A stretch of 64,000 bases of DNA from Desulfosporosinus sp. (GCA_003513495.1 DOPM01000058.1:62001-126000), one strand, 5' to 3'. Positions 52,395 through 61,512 are shown, counted from the stretch's first letter. The notes: generated from the letters alone by a model not told the origin. A program made the numbers and translations.

Positions 52395-53441
52395 ATGATT
52401 TCACTTCAAGAACTTATGGTCTTGGCTGGAGAAAAAAAGGCCTCAGATATTCATTTAACGGTGGAGAGTCCCCCAGTACTACGGATTAATGGTTCATTGG
52501 TGCAACAAGCCATGGCGAAGCTTTCTCAGGCGGAATTAGAGAAATTTTCCAAATCCATGATGAATGAAATTCAGGCTAAACGATTTGCCGAATGTGGTGA
52601 ATTAGATTTATCCTATAGTCTCCCCGGTGTTGGACGTTATCGAGTGAATATGTTTCGCCAAAGGGGATCTATCGGGGTGGTTATACGCTTGATTCCCTTT
52701 GTGATCCCAAGCCCTCAAGACTTGGGACTCCCCCCCGTAAGTATTGAGTTAGCAAAGTTACATAAAGGATTAGTTCTGGTAACAGGCCCCACGGGAAGCG
52801 GTAAATCGACAACATTGGCTTCCTTGTTGGATTACATTAATAGCACACGGGCATGTCATATCGTAACCATCGAAGATCCCATTGAATATTTACATCGGCA
52901 CAAGCTGAGCTTAATCAATCAGCGAGAAGTTGGTAACGATACTAATTCCTTTACGAATGCTCTCCGCGCCGTTTTAAGGCAAGACCCGGACGTGATTTTA
53001 GTCGGGGAGATGCGAGATTTAGAAACCATTGCGACTGCCGTGACAGCTGCTGAAACCGGACATTTAGTTTTCAGTACGCTTCATACAAATGATGCCACTC
53101 AGTCAGTGGATCGTATGATTGACGTTTTTCCTCCCCATCAACAGCAACAAATCCGTGTGCAACTGGCGGCAGTTCTACAGGGAATTATGTCCCAGCAATT
53201 ATTTCCTAGGGCAGATGGCAAAGGAAGAGTCGCTGCTATAGAGGTTATGACAGCTACCCCAGCCGTTCGCAGCCTCATACGAGAGGGAAAAACTCATCAA
53301 CTTCCGACGGTTATTCAAACCAATGCCAAGTTAGGGATGCAAACCATGGATAAGGCAATTATGGATTTAGTTCAAAGAGGTTTAGTGGCTTACGAGGTTG
53401 CGCGGGAAAAGTTACAGAACCCTGATAGCTTACGGAGATGA
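52395..53441 (+). CDS. pilT: Twitching motility retraction ATPase PilT
   Basis: A 348-residue PilT. Signatures are ASDIHLTVESPP, TGPTGSGKSTTLASLLDYI, TIEDPIEYLH, LRQDPDVILVGEMRDLETI, HTNDATQSVDRMIDVFPPHQQ and the late AVRSLIREGKTHQL that corresponds to the PilT AIRNLIREGK signature. It depolymerises pili and drives twitching. It is the only retraction ATPase seen in the window, so it may serve both assembly systems. It lies 13 bases after the GspE/PilB gene. Confidence 0.95.
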   Translation: MISLQELMVLAGEKKASDIHLTVESPPVLRINGSLVQQAMAKLSQAELEKFSKSMMNEIQAKRFAECGELDLSYSLPGVGRYRVNMFRQRGSIGVVIRLIPFVIPSPQDLGLPPVSIELAKLHKGLVLVTGPTGSGKSTTLASLLDYINSTRACHIVTIEDPIEYLHRHKLSLINQREVGNDTNSFTNALRAVLRQDPDVILVGEMRDLETIATAVTAAETGHLVFSTLHTNDATQSVDRMIDVFPPHQQQQIRVQLAAVLQGIMSQQLFPRADGKGRVAAIEVMTATPAVRSLIREGKTHQLPTVIQTNAKLGMQTMDKAIMDLVQRGLVAYEVAREKLQNPDSLRR

Positions 53442-54637
53442 GCAGGCAACGATTCATCTGGAAAGCGGTGGATCTAAATGGAAAGATCCTGCACGGAGTA
53501 TGGATGGGAGAAAGGATTTCTGAGGTTCAAGCACGCCTGCGGAAAGACGGTTACTTTCCTGTATGGGTACGTTCAACTCTAAATTGGGAGACCCTTTTCT
53601 CATCCAAAGTGAATTTTAAGTGGAGTAGCTTCGCCCGCCGATTATCCACGTTACTGGAAGCGGGAATTCCTCTACTACAGGCTTTGGATTTGATGACTTC
53701 TCATGAACGGAAGTTAACTCTAGAGCAGGAACAATGGAATAGGGTTAAGAACCGAGTGGAAACAGGGAGCGACTTGTCAGAGGCTTTAGCGTGCCTTAAC
53801 CCGTCCCCCAACTCCTTTATGCTTTCCATGATCAAAGCAGGGGAATACACGGGAACCGTCGGAAAGGCCCTTAGTGAAGTGGCGGATGAATTAGATCAGG
53901 AGTATGAATATCGACAAAAAATTAAGTCCGCTTTAGCCTATCCCATGTTATTGTTTTGTGCGGTGATCCTGGTAGTCTACATCCTCTCTGTTTGGGTCCT
54001 TCCAATGTACGAAAAACTCTTCCTAAGTGTAGGTGGTGCAGAACTGCCATTTTTGACTAAGGTCATTTTTGCCAGCAGTCAAAAACTTCCCCTCTTCTTG
54101 TGGAGTTTGGTTGGTTTGGTTAGTGGTGGTTTACTGATTCTAAAATTCACGAACCAAGATCGATGGAGAATTCGTGTTGGGAACCTGGTAGGACGAAGTC
54201 CCTTCATCGGAAAGCTCTACCACTATCGGGATTTTGTTCAGTTCAGTCGTATGTTAGGTCGCTTATTAAGCGCAGGAATTCCCTTACTAGAAGCACTACG
54301 CCTCACAGCAGGAATGTTGCGTAGTCCGGAGATGCTGGAGTTAACGAACCAACTCGTATTAAATGTTCGTCAAGGGAAGCGAATGGCGCCTTTGTTGCGT
54401 GCCAGCAAAATTTTTCCCAAGGAAGGAGCTGAAATGATCGGAGTTGCTGAGGAAGCAGGGCAGTTAGATCAAATGCTGCAATATGTCACTCAAATGTTCC
54501 GCCGTGAACTGGAAAGTCAGCTCGACGGTCTAACCCGAATGATTGGCCCCGCTCTTATTCTCCTTTTGGCTGGGCTAATTGGTTTAGTAGCTGGGGGTGT
54601 CATGCTTCCTGTTTTTGATCTTAGTTCACATCTTTAA
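53438..54637 (+). CDS. PilC/GspF platform protein (system 2)
   Basis: A 399-residue GspF-family protein with the duplicated domain: SFARRLSTLLEAGIPLLQALDL in the first half and FSRMLGRLLSAGIPLLEALRL in the second. Three membrane helices are placed as in the operon 1 PilC, with which it shares the fold but only modest identity by eye. ATG overlaps the pilT stop (ATGA). Confidence 0.94.
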   Translation: MSRQRFIWKAVDLNGKILHGVWMGERISEVQARLRKDGYFPVWVRSTLNWETLFSSKVNFKWSSFARRLSTLLEAGIPLLQALDLMTSHERKLTLEQEQWNRVKNRVETGSDLSEALACLNPSPNSFMLSMIKAGEYTGTVGKALSEVADELDQEYEYRQKIKSALAYPMLLFCAVILVVYILSVWVLPMYEKLFLSVGGAELPFLTKVIFASSQKLPLFLWSLVGLVSGGLLILKFTNQDRWRIRVGNLVGRSPFIGKLYHYRDFVQFSRMLGRLLSAGIPLLEALRLTAGMLRSPEMLELTNQLVLNVRQGKRMAPLLRASKIFPKEGAEMIGVAEEAGQLDQMLQYVTQMFRRELESQLDGLTRMIGPALILLLAGLIGLVAGGVMLPVFDLSSHL

Positions 54638-54757
54638 TAACAGCAGTCTGAGGCATAATCAAAGGACATACGTCAGAGGCCAAAGGTCAGATGGCGAATT
54701 ACCTTAGAAAAAGTAAGTGGGCTATGCCCGGTCGTTATGATGTGAAGGAGGTAAAAT

Positions 54758-55249
54758 ATGATGAATTATCTCAAGCGGGACAAAGGGTTTACCTTAATTG
54801 AAGTATTGGCAGTCATCATTATTATCGCTGGGCTTGCTGCTATTGCGATTCCGAAATTAGCCTCAAGTACGGCAAATGCACGCCAAAAAGCTGATGTGGC
54901 GACAGCGCATCAAGTTAAAGCTGCTTTAGATCGCTATCAGGTTGAAAATGGGATGTATCCAAAAAGTACAGACTTGTCAGCGAGCGGAGGAACAGTAACA
55001 AGTACTAAACTCATTCCCAAATACATAAGTAAGCTGGACAAAACGACAACCCAGCAGATTGCAGAAGGTAAAGAAGGTTTCGGAGTTAAATCCCTACTTG
55101 ATGATGGAACAGATGAAACCCTGTTTGTAATAGAAGATGACGAGCCTACGAATATAGTAATGATTTATTTGTTTGGAAATGGATTGGGCGCCGAAGTTCG
55201 GGCGTATAATGCGGCTTTAGATGAGGTCCTCTGGACTTCTGCTAACTAA
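54758..55249 (+). CDS. Major (pseudo)pilin of system 2, GspG-like
   Basis: A 163-residue prepilin with leader ending KRDKG and FTLIEVLAVIIIIAGLAAIAIPKL, Glu at +5. The GspG-type stalk (DVATAHQVKAALDRYQVENGMYP) and a head without cysteine differ from the three operon 1 pilins. GAAGGAGG stands before ATG. Its place after the platform gene suggests it is the main subunit of system 2. Confidence 0.9.
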   Translation: MMNYLKRDKGFTLIEVLAVIIIIAGLAAIAIPKLASSTANARQKADVATAHQVKAALDRYQVENGMYPKSTDLSASGGTVTSTKLIPKYISKLDKTTTQQIAEGKEGFGVKSLLDDGTDETLFVIEDDEPTNIVMIYLFGNGLGAEVRAYNAALDEVLWTSAN

Positions 55250-55348
55250 CAATATTATCTGCTGCAAAAACTATATACTACCCCATTCTCAAGTCATCCA
55301 TGACCATCAGTGAAAATAGCGGTAAATCGATTGAAAAGAGGTACCTCA

Positions 55349-56116
55349 TTGAATTGGATAAGTATAACAATAGGGCTCTTAGGGCTTCTGATTGGGAGTT
55401 TTCTGAACGTGGTCATTTATCGTGTTCCTCGTGGAGAATCCATCGTATCCCCGGGTTCTCATTGTACTGCTTGCGGACATGCCTTACGGGCCTGGGAACT
55501 GATTCCTGTCTTTAGCTTTATCATTCAAAAAGGGCAATGTCGTGAATGCCACACATCAATTTCTTGGCGCTATCCTGCTGTAGAACTTCTAACTGGCGCC
55601 CTCTTCTTTCTTACCGCATCCTTAAGTTTCTATTCGCAAATTTCTTCGGCTCGATTATTCTTAAACCTGGTCTTTGTAGCGGTTCTAATCGTTTTATCCT
55701 TTATTGACTTTGACACCTTTCGGTTACCGGATGTGCTTACCCTTCCCCTTCTAGGTCTCGGTTTATTAGGTGCCTTTTTCCTGCCAGGAAATCCTACTGG
55801 TTGGGAGAGCCTACTTAGTGCCCTGGGTGCAGGCGGTTTATTCTTGATTATTGCCCTTGTTTATCCCCAAGGAATGGGTCTTGGGGACGTAAAGTTGGTT
55901 GCGGCAATGGGTGCCTTCCTAGGATTTCCTTCAATCTTTCTAGCAGTTTTTCTTGGAAGTCTTATAGGGGCAGTGGTTGGGAGTTTGCAACTTATCACTG
56001 CACAGAAGAGTTTTCGTCAACAGATCCCCTTTGGACCCTATCTAGCGTTAGGGGCAATACTGGCGTTATTATGGGGAAGCCAGCTCTTTGAATGGTATTG
56101 GGCGTGGGTTAGATAA
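55349..56116 (+). CDS. Prepilin peptidase PilD (copy 2)
   Basis: About 255 residues: GLLIGSFLNVVIYRVPRGES, the cysteine pairs CTAC and CREC, then SFIDFDTFRLPD and GLGDVKLVAAMG with the catalytic aspartates. It is a second full-length copy of the enzyme at 41867. TTG at 55349 lies behind AAAAGAGG and gives the family start; a GTG at 55310 has no good site. Confidence 0.93.
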   Translation: MNWISITIGLLGLLIGSFLNVVIYRVPRGESIVSPGSHCTACGHALRAWELIPVFSFIIQKGQCRECHTSISWRYPAVELLTGALFFLTASLSFYSQISSARLFLNLVFVAVLIVLSFIDFDTFRLPDVLTLPLLGLGLLGAFFLPGNPTGWESLLSALGAGGLFLIIALVYPQGMGLGDVKLVAAMGAFLGFPSIFLAVFLGSLIGAVVGSLQLITAQKSFRQQIPFGPYLALGAILALLWGSQLFEWYWAWVR

Positions 56117-56120
56117 TCGC

Positions 56121-56141
56121 GATGCACGATGCACGATGCAC
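56121..56141. repeat. Three tandem GATGCAC units
   Basis: Three exact head-to-tail copies of a 7-base unit lie right after the prepilin peptidase 2 stop. The short gap also contains the ribosome site of the next gene. Confidence 0.8.
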
Positions 56142-56197
56142 GGGCATGAAATCTAACTAGAACTTCGAACTCTAACCTCGATTTGAGGAGGTGAACC

Positions 56198-57631
56198 ATG
56201 AAGAAGAGTTCAGTGGTTTTTGAAATAATGGATTCAGAAATTCGAGCGTTTTGGTTTTCGGTCCCTCGATTTCCGAAACTCGGTCATAGTTCTACCGTAG
56301 TCAAATTTGACCGTATTCCAATACCGACTGGAATCATCGAACAGGGAACCGTGCGTGACGAAGGCGCCTTGATCGGCATTTTATCAACCTATGGGTCACA
56401 GAAACCTGTGAACAATCAGATGGGATATTTGGCTATTTCTCTTCAACAAGGATTTATCCAGGCCTATACCCTCCCTTGGCTTCCCAAACGTGACAGAAAA
56501 TCTGCCATCTCTTTATTAGTCGATGAAGAGATTTCCATAGCAAGGTCGGATTTATTCTATGATTTCTTTGTCCTTGGGGAGGAGAAGAACAAAAGCCTGA
56601 AAGTTTTGCTAGGTGCGACTAGACGAAGTATACTCGAGCAGTATGCTTTTATCTTCAAAGAAGCTGGCTTTATAATAAGTGGAGTAGATTTTGGCTTGTC
56701 TATTGTTGGACAGGCTTTAGGCTTTGAGGCAAATGAAGACGTGCTCTACCTTCAGGAGGAGCCTAAAGGTTTACAATTGGTTTTGTTTAGAGGAACTGTT
56801 CCGGATAGTGTTCGTGCTTTATCCCTTCCCCCTTTTGAGGATGGGAGTGAGGAAGCCCTAAGAGAACAGATTGAACTATGGGAAAACGAAATTAAGCGGT
56901 TCCTCTTCTACCACCGAACCCAGTACCCGGACCTTAACTTAAGACGCATAGTTTGGAGTGGAAACTCGGTGCTTGATAAGCTGGCTCAGAGGCTATCCGC
57001 TTCCTATCAGGATTTTACCGTTCATCGAGCTAGGTTGAAGGATATCCCCGACACATGGCAGAAGGGGATTGGAGAGAACCCTGGGTTTGGTGAGGTCTCG
57101 GTTGGGTATGCTCTGAGAATCTCCTCACATCGTCCCGGGTTTAACCTTTGGTGGCAGCCGATTAAAGACTATAAGGTAAAGCAAACCTATTTAGGATTAG
57201 CGTTTTTCGCGGTAGCACTTTTCATGGTGGGAACCTTGCTCTGGATCTCCCTCTTACATATGGCATCTCCTTTGCAGCAGGAGGTTGCTCTGCTTTCACG
57301 TGAAGGAATAAGGCTCGAGGAGCAGAACAAACTTCAGACTGATCTAGCAAAGGCCTGGAATAAGGTAAGTGTACACCCGGGCGAAATTGGAAAGAGACTC
57401 GCCTCGGTTCAAGATTTGGCTGACACGAAACTTAAGATTGAGCAGGTGGGTTATAAACAAGGTATCCTCTCTGTGCGGGGAAGCGCCAATGAGTCCAAAA
57501 TTGTTCAGGACATGATCCGAAATTTGCGAGACTTGGGCTGGGAAGACCCCGCCTTGTCTAGCTTTAGAATAACGAACCAAAACATGGTCGAGTTCGCCTT
57601 GAGTGCAAAGGAAAGCAAAATTAGTGAGTAG
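56198..57631 (+). CDS. GspL-like protein: PilM-type domain fused to PilN-type domain
   Basis: A 477-residue protein. Residues ~1-320 resemble the actin-like PilM fold, but the ATP motifs are weak (no IDIGT). A helix at ~330-352 is followed by a coiled coil and a ferredoxin-like extracytoplasmic domain (KLKIEQVGYKQGILSVRGSA), as in PilN. One chain with cytoplasmic, membrane and outer parts is the GspL plan of type II secretion. It replaces separate pilM and pilN in system 2. GAGGAGG lies before ATG. Confidence 0.78.
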   Translation: MKKSSVVFEIMDSEIRAFWFSVPRFPKLGHSSTVVKFDRIPIPTGIIEQGTVRDEGALIGILSTYGSQKPVNNQMGYLAISLQQGFIQAYTLPWLPKRDRKSAISLLVDEEISIARSDLFYDFFVLGEEKNKSLKVLLGATRRSILEQYAFIFKEAGFIISGVDFGLSIVGQALGFEANEDVLYLQEEPKGLQLVLFRGTVPDSVRALSLPPFEDGSEEALREQIELWENEIKRFLFYHRTQYPDLNLRRIVWSGNSVLDKLAQRLSASYQDFTVHRARLKDIPDTWQKGIGENPGFGEVSVGYALRISSHRPGFNLWWQPIKDYKVKQTYLGLAFFAVALFMVGTLLWISLLHMASPLQQEVALLSREGIRLEEQNKLQTDLAKAWNKVSVHPGEIGKRLASVQDLADTKLKIEQVGYKQGILSVRGSANESKIVQDMIRNLRDLGWEDPALSSFRITNQNMVEFALSAKESKISE

Positions 57632-57642
57632 GGGCGGTATTT

Positions 57643-58203
57643 ATGGCTTTTTCCTTAAGTGAGATAAAGGTTAAACCAATCGCTAAATCTTCTACAAATC
57701 CCCTGTGGCGGCGTCTTTCCCTACGTAGTCTAAGGGGTATCATCGTGGGGGTTTTTGCCTGTGTTGTCATCATGTTTATGATGCTTTGGCAACCTACGTA
57801 TTACAGACTAGACTCCTTACGAGAAGAGAAGACTCATTGGGAAAAAGTATTAAAGACGGGAGTAACCTATACTGGCGCCGATATCCCCACGATGGATCAG
57901 TTACCCGCTATGATCGAGCTGTGTCGTGGTGAATTTGTAAACCAAGGTGTGGACGTGGTTTCCTTAAATGTTGAGCGTTTTGGGGAGCGGAGAGAAGTTG
58001 GAAAAGGTGCAAGTATAGATTACTCTTTAGTTCGCTTGCGCTTACACGGCCAATGGCAGGGGATCGTCTCGGCTCTCAAAGCACTTGAGGAAATGCAAGA
58101 GGTAAGCGTTCATGCTCAGGAGGTATTGTTAGCTAAGGAGGGTGGGGAAGCTCTTCTGCAGATTTATTTTTGCTCAGGAGATTATATGGGGATTGTAAGG
58201 TAA
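57643..58203 (+). CDS. PilO/GspM-like assembly protein (system 2)
   Basis: A 186-residue protein with a basic N-terminal cytoplasmic segment, one helix (about 33-51), a short coiled coil and a small ferredoxin-like domain (YSLVRLRLHGQWQGIVSALKALEEMQEVSV). Size and plan match GspM or short PilO and fit its place after the GspL-like gene. Sequence identity to named families is low, so the call leans on context. Confidence 0.72.
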   Translation: MAFSLSEIKVKPIAKSSTNPLWRRLSLRSLRGIIVGVFACVVIMFMMLWQPTYYRLDSLREEKTHWEKVLKTGVTYTGADIPTMDQLPAMIELCRGEFVNQGVDVVSLNVERFGERREVGKGASIDYSLVRLRLHGQWQGIVSALKALEEMQEVSVHAQEVLLAKEGGEALLQIYFCSGDYMGIVR

Positions 58204-58282
58204 ATCAAGGAAATTATTGAAACAATTTGTAACAAGACATTCCCTGTTTTCCATAGTCTAATGGAGAGGAGGGGGATGTGTG

Positions 58283-58867
58283 ATGGGTAGGGAATATTGC
58301 ATTCAACCCGGGGATAATTTCCATGCCTTAGCTCAACGTTTGGGTGGGACCTGTGAGGATTTCTTAATGGTCAATCCAAATGTTGATCCACTTAGACTTC
58401 AAATTGGACAAAAGATTGTTCTTCCCGAATTTAAAGGAAGTAAGGGCGTAGAACAATATGCAGATATTAGTGAGAATGTAGCACATCAGTTTGCAGGGGA
58501 ATATCTAGATGAAGTTGAAATGGAAGTTGAAGGAGTCCGTGTTCGTCTTAAGCGGATTGGTGAACCGAAAACCCCCCATGAGATTCATTTAATCCTCCCT
58601 CGAACTGAGATACGTAAAATTCAGCCAGCAGGACCGTGTGGACCTACAGAAGTACAAATTATGTTGAGTAACTTGAACGTCGTGCTCTCCCCTCGCCTAG
58701 TGAGTGGAAATGGAGATAGTGCAGAACAAGGCAAAATGCAGGTACAGACCAAAACCCAAGAACAAACAACTCCGCAGCTATCTCAGCCTCAACAGCAGGA
58801 GCAAAGCCAACAAACCCAATTCGGTAATGCGCCTCAATATGGCCAAGGAGCGAAACCGACGTTTTAA
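58283..58867 (+). CDS. LysM domain protein with Gln-rich tail
   Basis: About 194 residues. A single N-terminal LysM (YCIQPGDNFHALAQRLGG, NPNVDPLRLQIGQKIVLP) binds N-acetylglucosamine polymers. A middle domain follows, and the last ~50 residues are rich in Gln, Thr and Pro. There is no signal peptide, as in spore coat LysM proteins such as SafA, so a spore role is possible. GTG at 58280 and ATG at 58283 are adjacent starts behind GGAGGGGG. A strong terminator follows ~100 bases later. Confidence 0.75.
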   Translation: MGREYCIQPGDNFHALAQRLGGTCEDFLMVNPNVDPLRLQIGQKIVLPEFKGSKGVEQYADISENVAHQFAGEYLDEVEMEVEGVRVRLKRIGEPKTPHEIHLILPRTEIRKIQPAGPCGPTEVQIMLSNLNVVLSPRLVSGNGDSAEQGKMQVQTKTQEQTTPQLSQPQQQEQSQQTQFGNAPQYGQGAKPTF

Positions 58868-58970
58868 CAGTTAGGTTGGTAGAGCTAAAGTTTTGAGTGT
58901 AGCCAGTAAGTAGGGTAAGTAGGCCAAGGCTATTGTAAAACCCATGTTTAGTAACACGAACTTAAATCAG

Positions 58971-59016
58971 AAAGGGTATGTAATGAAACCTAATAGTTTC
59001 GTTACATACCCTTTTT
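58971..59016 (+). terminator. Strong intrinsic terminator after the LysM gene
   Basis: A 19-base arm AAAGGGTATGTAATGAAAC pairs with its complement (one mismatch) and is followed by TTTTT. It closes the pilus system 2/LysM transcript. Confidence 0.92.
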
Positions 59017-59132
59017 CTCCATTCATATACTAGAAGCTAAATCACAGCTGATGTGTAAGTTATAAAGATCTCCATACCGCTTCGCGGTACCACTGATGAA
59101 TGAAAAATCCAGTACGCCAACTCAAGGTTTGT

Positions 59133-59190
59133 GTCATCCTGAAGGAGGTACGACTGAAGGATCTAGATCCTTCGCTATCGCTTGGATGAC
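59133..59190 (-). repeat. Extragenic palindromic repeat, copy D (inverted)
   Basis: On the minus strand this reads like copies A and B, with GCGATAGCGAAGG, the central GATCTAGATC and CTTCAGGATGAC. It lies in the 440-base gap between the LysM gene and aroQ; besides the terminator and a small TACCGC/GCGGTA hairpin near 59075 no gene was found there. Confidence 0.82.
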
Positions 59191-59308
59191 AAACCTAAAT
59201 TATTTTCAGAGCAAATAATTCTAAGTAAAATACTCTCATAGTGGAAAATACTATGCTACAGTAGGAAATTGTGTTAAAATTTTATAGGTGAGTTGAGGAA
59301 GTGATTAA

Positions 59309-59755
59309 TTGGGTAAGATATGGGTATTCAATGGTCCTAATTTAAATTTATTGGGTCTGCGTGAACCAGAACATTACGGGTCAAGCACATTGGCAGAGAT
59401 TGATCAGGAAATGTTAAGATTAACAAATGAGGCAGGAATAAGCGCCGAATGTCGGCAAACCAATCATGAGGGAGTTCTCTTAGATTGGATTCAAGCCTTA
59501 ACACCTGCTGATTTTTTAATTCTCAATCCTGGGGCTTGGACGCATACTAGTTATGCCCTTCGGGATGCTATTAGTGCAGTGAGAGTTCCAACCATTGAAG
59601 TGCATCTATCTAATATACATGCACGAGAAGCATTTCGAGCCAATTCAATGATCGCCCCGGTCTGTATCGGACAAATTTCGGGTCTTGGTGCAGAGAGTTA
59701 TGAATTAGCGATGCGTTATGCCATCAAACACCAAGTTCGAAACTCAAAGCCCTGA
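59309..59755 (+). CDS. aroQ: Type II 3-dehydroquinate dehydratase AroQ
   Basis: A 148-residue type II dehydroquinase: NGPNLNLLGLREPEHYG with the catalytic tyrosine, ECRQTNHEG, NPGAWTHTSYALRDA and EVHLSNIHAREAFR. It makes 3-dehydroshikimate, the substrate of AroE encoded ~15 kb upstream. TTG start behind GAGGAAG. It begins a block with pepQ, efp and RNase J that is common in Firmicutes. Confidence 0.95.
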   Translation: MGKIWVFNGPNLNLLGLREPEHYGSSTLAEIDQEMLRLTNEAGISAECRQTNHEGVLLDWIQALTPADFLILNPGAWTHTSYALRDAISAVRVPTIEVHLSNIHAREAFRANSMIAPVCIGQISGLGAESYELAMRYAIKHQVRNSKP

Positions 59756-59811
59756 ATTTGGTATTTTAACATGAAACTACAACCACGAACAACGAAAAGG
59801 GGGAGACATTA

Positions 59812-60876
59812 ATGAGTCGCCTACAACAAATGCGTCAAAAGATGCATATGGATAATATAGACGCTTATGTTGTGATGCGCCCAGAAAATGGACGATATCT
59901 AAGCGGGTTTTCCGGTGGAGAAGCAACCCTGTATATCACTTTAGAAAAAGCCCTTTTATTAACCGACTTTCGTTACATAGAACAAGCTAAGGCGCAAGCT
60001 CCTGATTTTGAAATTGTTGATGCTGGACAACATGATCACTTTACAAAGTTAGCAGAGATTGGGCAAGGGGCTCAGAGGGTTGGGTTCGAGGGGGACTTCA
60101 TCACATATCTGGATTTTGGCAAACTGAAAAATGCCTTTTCACAAGCAGAACTTTTATCTTTGCCAGACCTTGTTAATTACTTGCGCTCAGTAAAGGATGC
60201 TTCCGAAATCGAGCTGGTTCGGCAAGCTGTGAAGATTGCAGACGCTGCCTTTGACGAAGTATTAAAGACCATCGAAATCGGGCAAACTGAGGAAGAAATT
60301 GGGCTAAACTTAGAATTCTCGATGAGACGTGCCGGGGCAAGTGGAGGTTCGTTTGACTTTATTGTGGCTTCAGGTATCCGTTCAGCTATGCCTCATGGAA
60401 CGGCTAGTTTGAAGCGAATTCAATCAGGAGAGTTCCTGACAATGGATTTTGGAGCTATTTATCAGGGCTACTGCTCGGATATTACACGAACCGTGTTTCT
60501 CGGTGATCCTGAGGACAAGCATCGCAATGTTTATGAAACTGTCTTGGCCGCACAATTGGCAGGGATTCAAGCAGTTGCACCAGGGAGATCTGGAAAAGAA
60601 GTTGATGCTGTAGCCCGTGGGATTATTGAAAAAGCCGGCTACGGAGATTATTTCGGACATGGCTTGGGACATTCCGTGGGGTTGGCTATCCATGAAGGTC
60701 CTAATCTCAATAAGCGTGAGGAGCGCATTCTGGAACCAGGCATGCTTATTACCGTCGAACCAGGCATCTATATTCCAGATTGGGGCGGCGTTCGGATTGA
60801 AGATATCGTCTTAGTAACTGAAAACGGTTGTGAAGTCTTAACAAAAGCACCGAAAGACTTTATTATTTTAGAGTAA
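59812..60876 (+). CDS. Xaa-Pro peptidase (M24 family)
   Basis: A 354-residue M24B aminopeptidase. The N-terminal creatinase-like domain is followed by the pita-bread domain with the metal ligands in MDFGAIYQGYCSDITRT, GHGLGHSVGLAIHE, VEPGIYIP and GVRIEDIV. It removes residues next to proline from peptides. It directly precedes efp, a usual pairing in Firmicutes (yqhT-efp). ATG follows AAGGGGGAG. Confidence 0.93.
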   Translation: MSRLQQMRQKMHMDNIDAYVVMRPENGRYLSGFSGGEATLYITLEKALLLTDFRYIEQAKAQAPDFEIVDAGQHDHFTKLAEIGQGAQRVGFEGDFITYLDFGKLKNAFSQAELLSLPDLVNYLRSVKDASEIELVRQAVKIADAAFDEVLKTIEIGQTEEEIGLNLEFSMRRAGASGGSFDFIVASGIRSAMPHGTASLKRIQSGEFLTMDFGAIYQGYCSDITRTVFLGDPEDKHRNVYETVLAAQLAGIQAVAPGRSGKEVDAVARGIIEKAGYGDYFGHGLGHSVGLAIHEGPNLNKREERILEPGMLITVEPGIYIPDWGGVRIEDIVLVTENGCEVLTKAPKDFIILE

Positions 60877-60898
60877 GAATATTAGGGGGAAGATAAAC

Positions 60899-61459
60899 AT
60901 GATTTCTACAAATGATTTTAAGACAGGTTTAACCATTGAAATAGATGGTGATGTATTTTCAGTGGTTGAGTTCCAACATGTTAAGCCTGGTAAAGGTGCA
61001 GCCTTTGTGCGTACTAAACTAAAAAATGTCAAGACAGGTGGAGTCGTTGAGCGAAAGTTTAATGCCGGTGAAAAAGTTGAAAAAGCGCATGTTGAGCGAC
61101 GCGAGATGGACTACCTCTACAAAGATGGAGAACACTTTGTTGTCATGGATAAGGAAACCTATGAGCAAACCTCTCTGACAGAAGTTCAAATTGGAGACGG
61201 TGTTAAGTGGTTGAAAGAAAATATGACATTAGGGGTCCTTTTCTTCGGGGTACAGGTTATCGGAGTTGATCTGCCAAATTCAGTCCAACTGGCGGTTGCA
61301 GCGACTGAACCAGGAGTTAAGGGAGATACGGCAACCGGTGGAACAAAACCCGCAACCTTAGAAACAGGTGCTATAGTGCAAGTCCCATTCTTTGTGAATG
61401 AAGGGGATGTCCTGATTATTGATACAAGAACAGGAAGCTATGTGCAACGGGCACAGTAG
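60899..61459 (+). CDS. efp: Elongation factor P
   Basis: A 186-residue EF-P with three beta domains. It rescues ribosomes stalled on polyproline. The tip loop reads KPGKGAAFVR with Lys32, as in Bacillus, where that lysine is modified by 5-aminopentanol; whether this happens here is unknown. The signature in the third domain (ETGAIVQVPFFVNEGDVLIIDTRTG) is complete. AGGGGGAAG lies before ATG, 22 bases after the peptidase gene. Confidence 0.96.
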   Translation: MISTNDFKTGLTIEIDGDVFSVVEFQHVKPGKGAAFVRTKLKNVKTGGVVERKFNAGEKVEKAHVERREMDYLYKDGEHFVVMDKETYEQTSLTEVQIGDGVKWLKENMTLGVLFFGVQVIGVDLPNSVQLAVAATEPGVKGDTATGGTKPATLETGAIVQVPFFVNEGDVLIIDTRTGSYVQRAQ

Positions 61460-61512
61460 TAACAGTAGTCAGTTGGAGCCTTTTAAACTTAGATATTCTT
61501 AATTTAAACATG

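Noticed and set aside
56121..56141. GATGCAC tandem units as a CRISPR or iteron array
   Set aside because: There are only three 7-base units with no spacers and no replication gene nearby.
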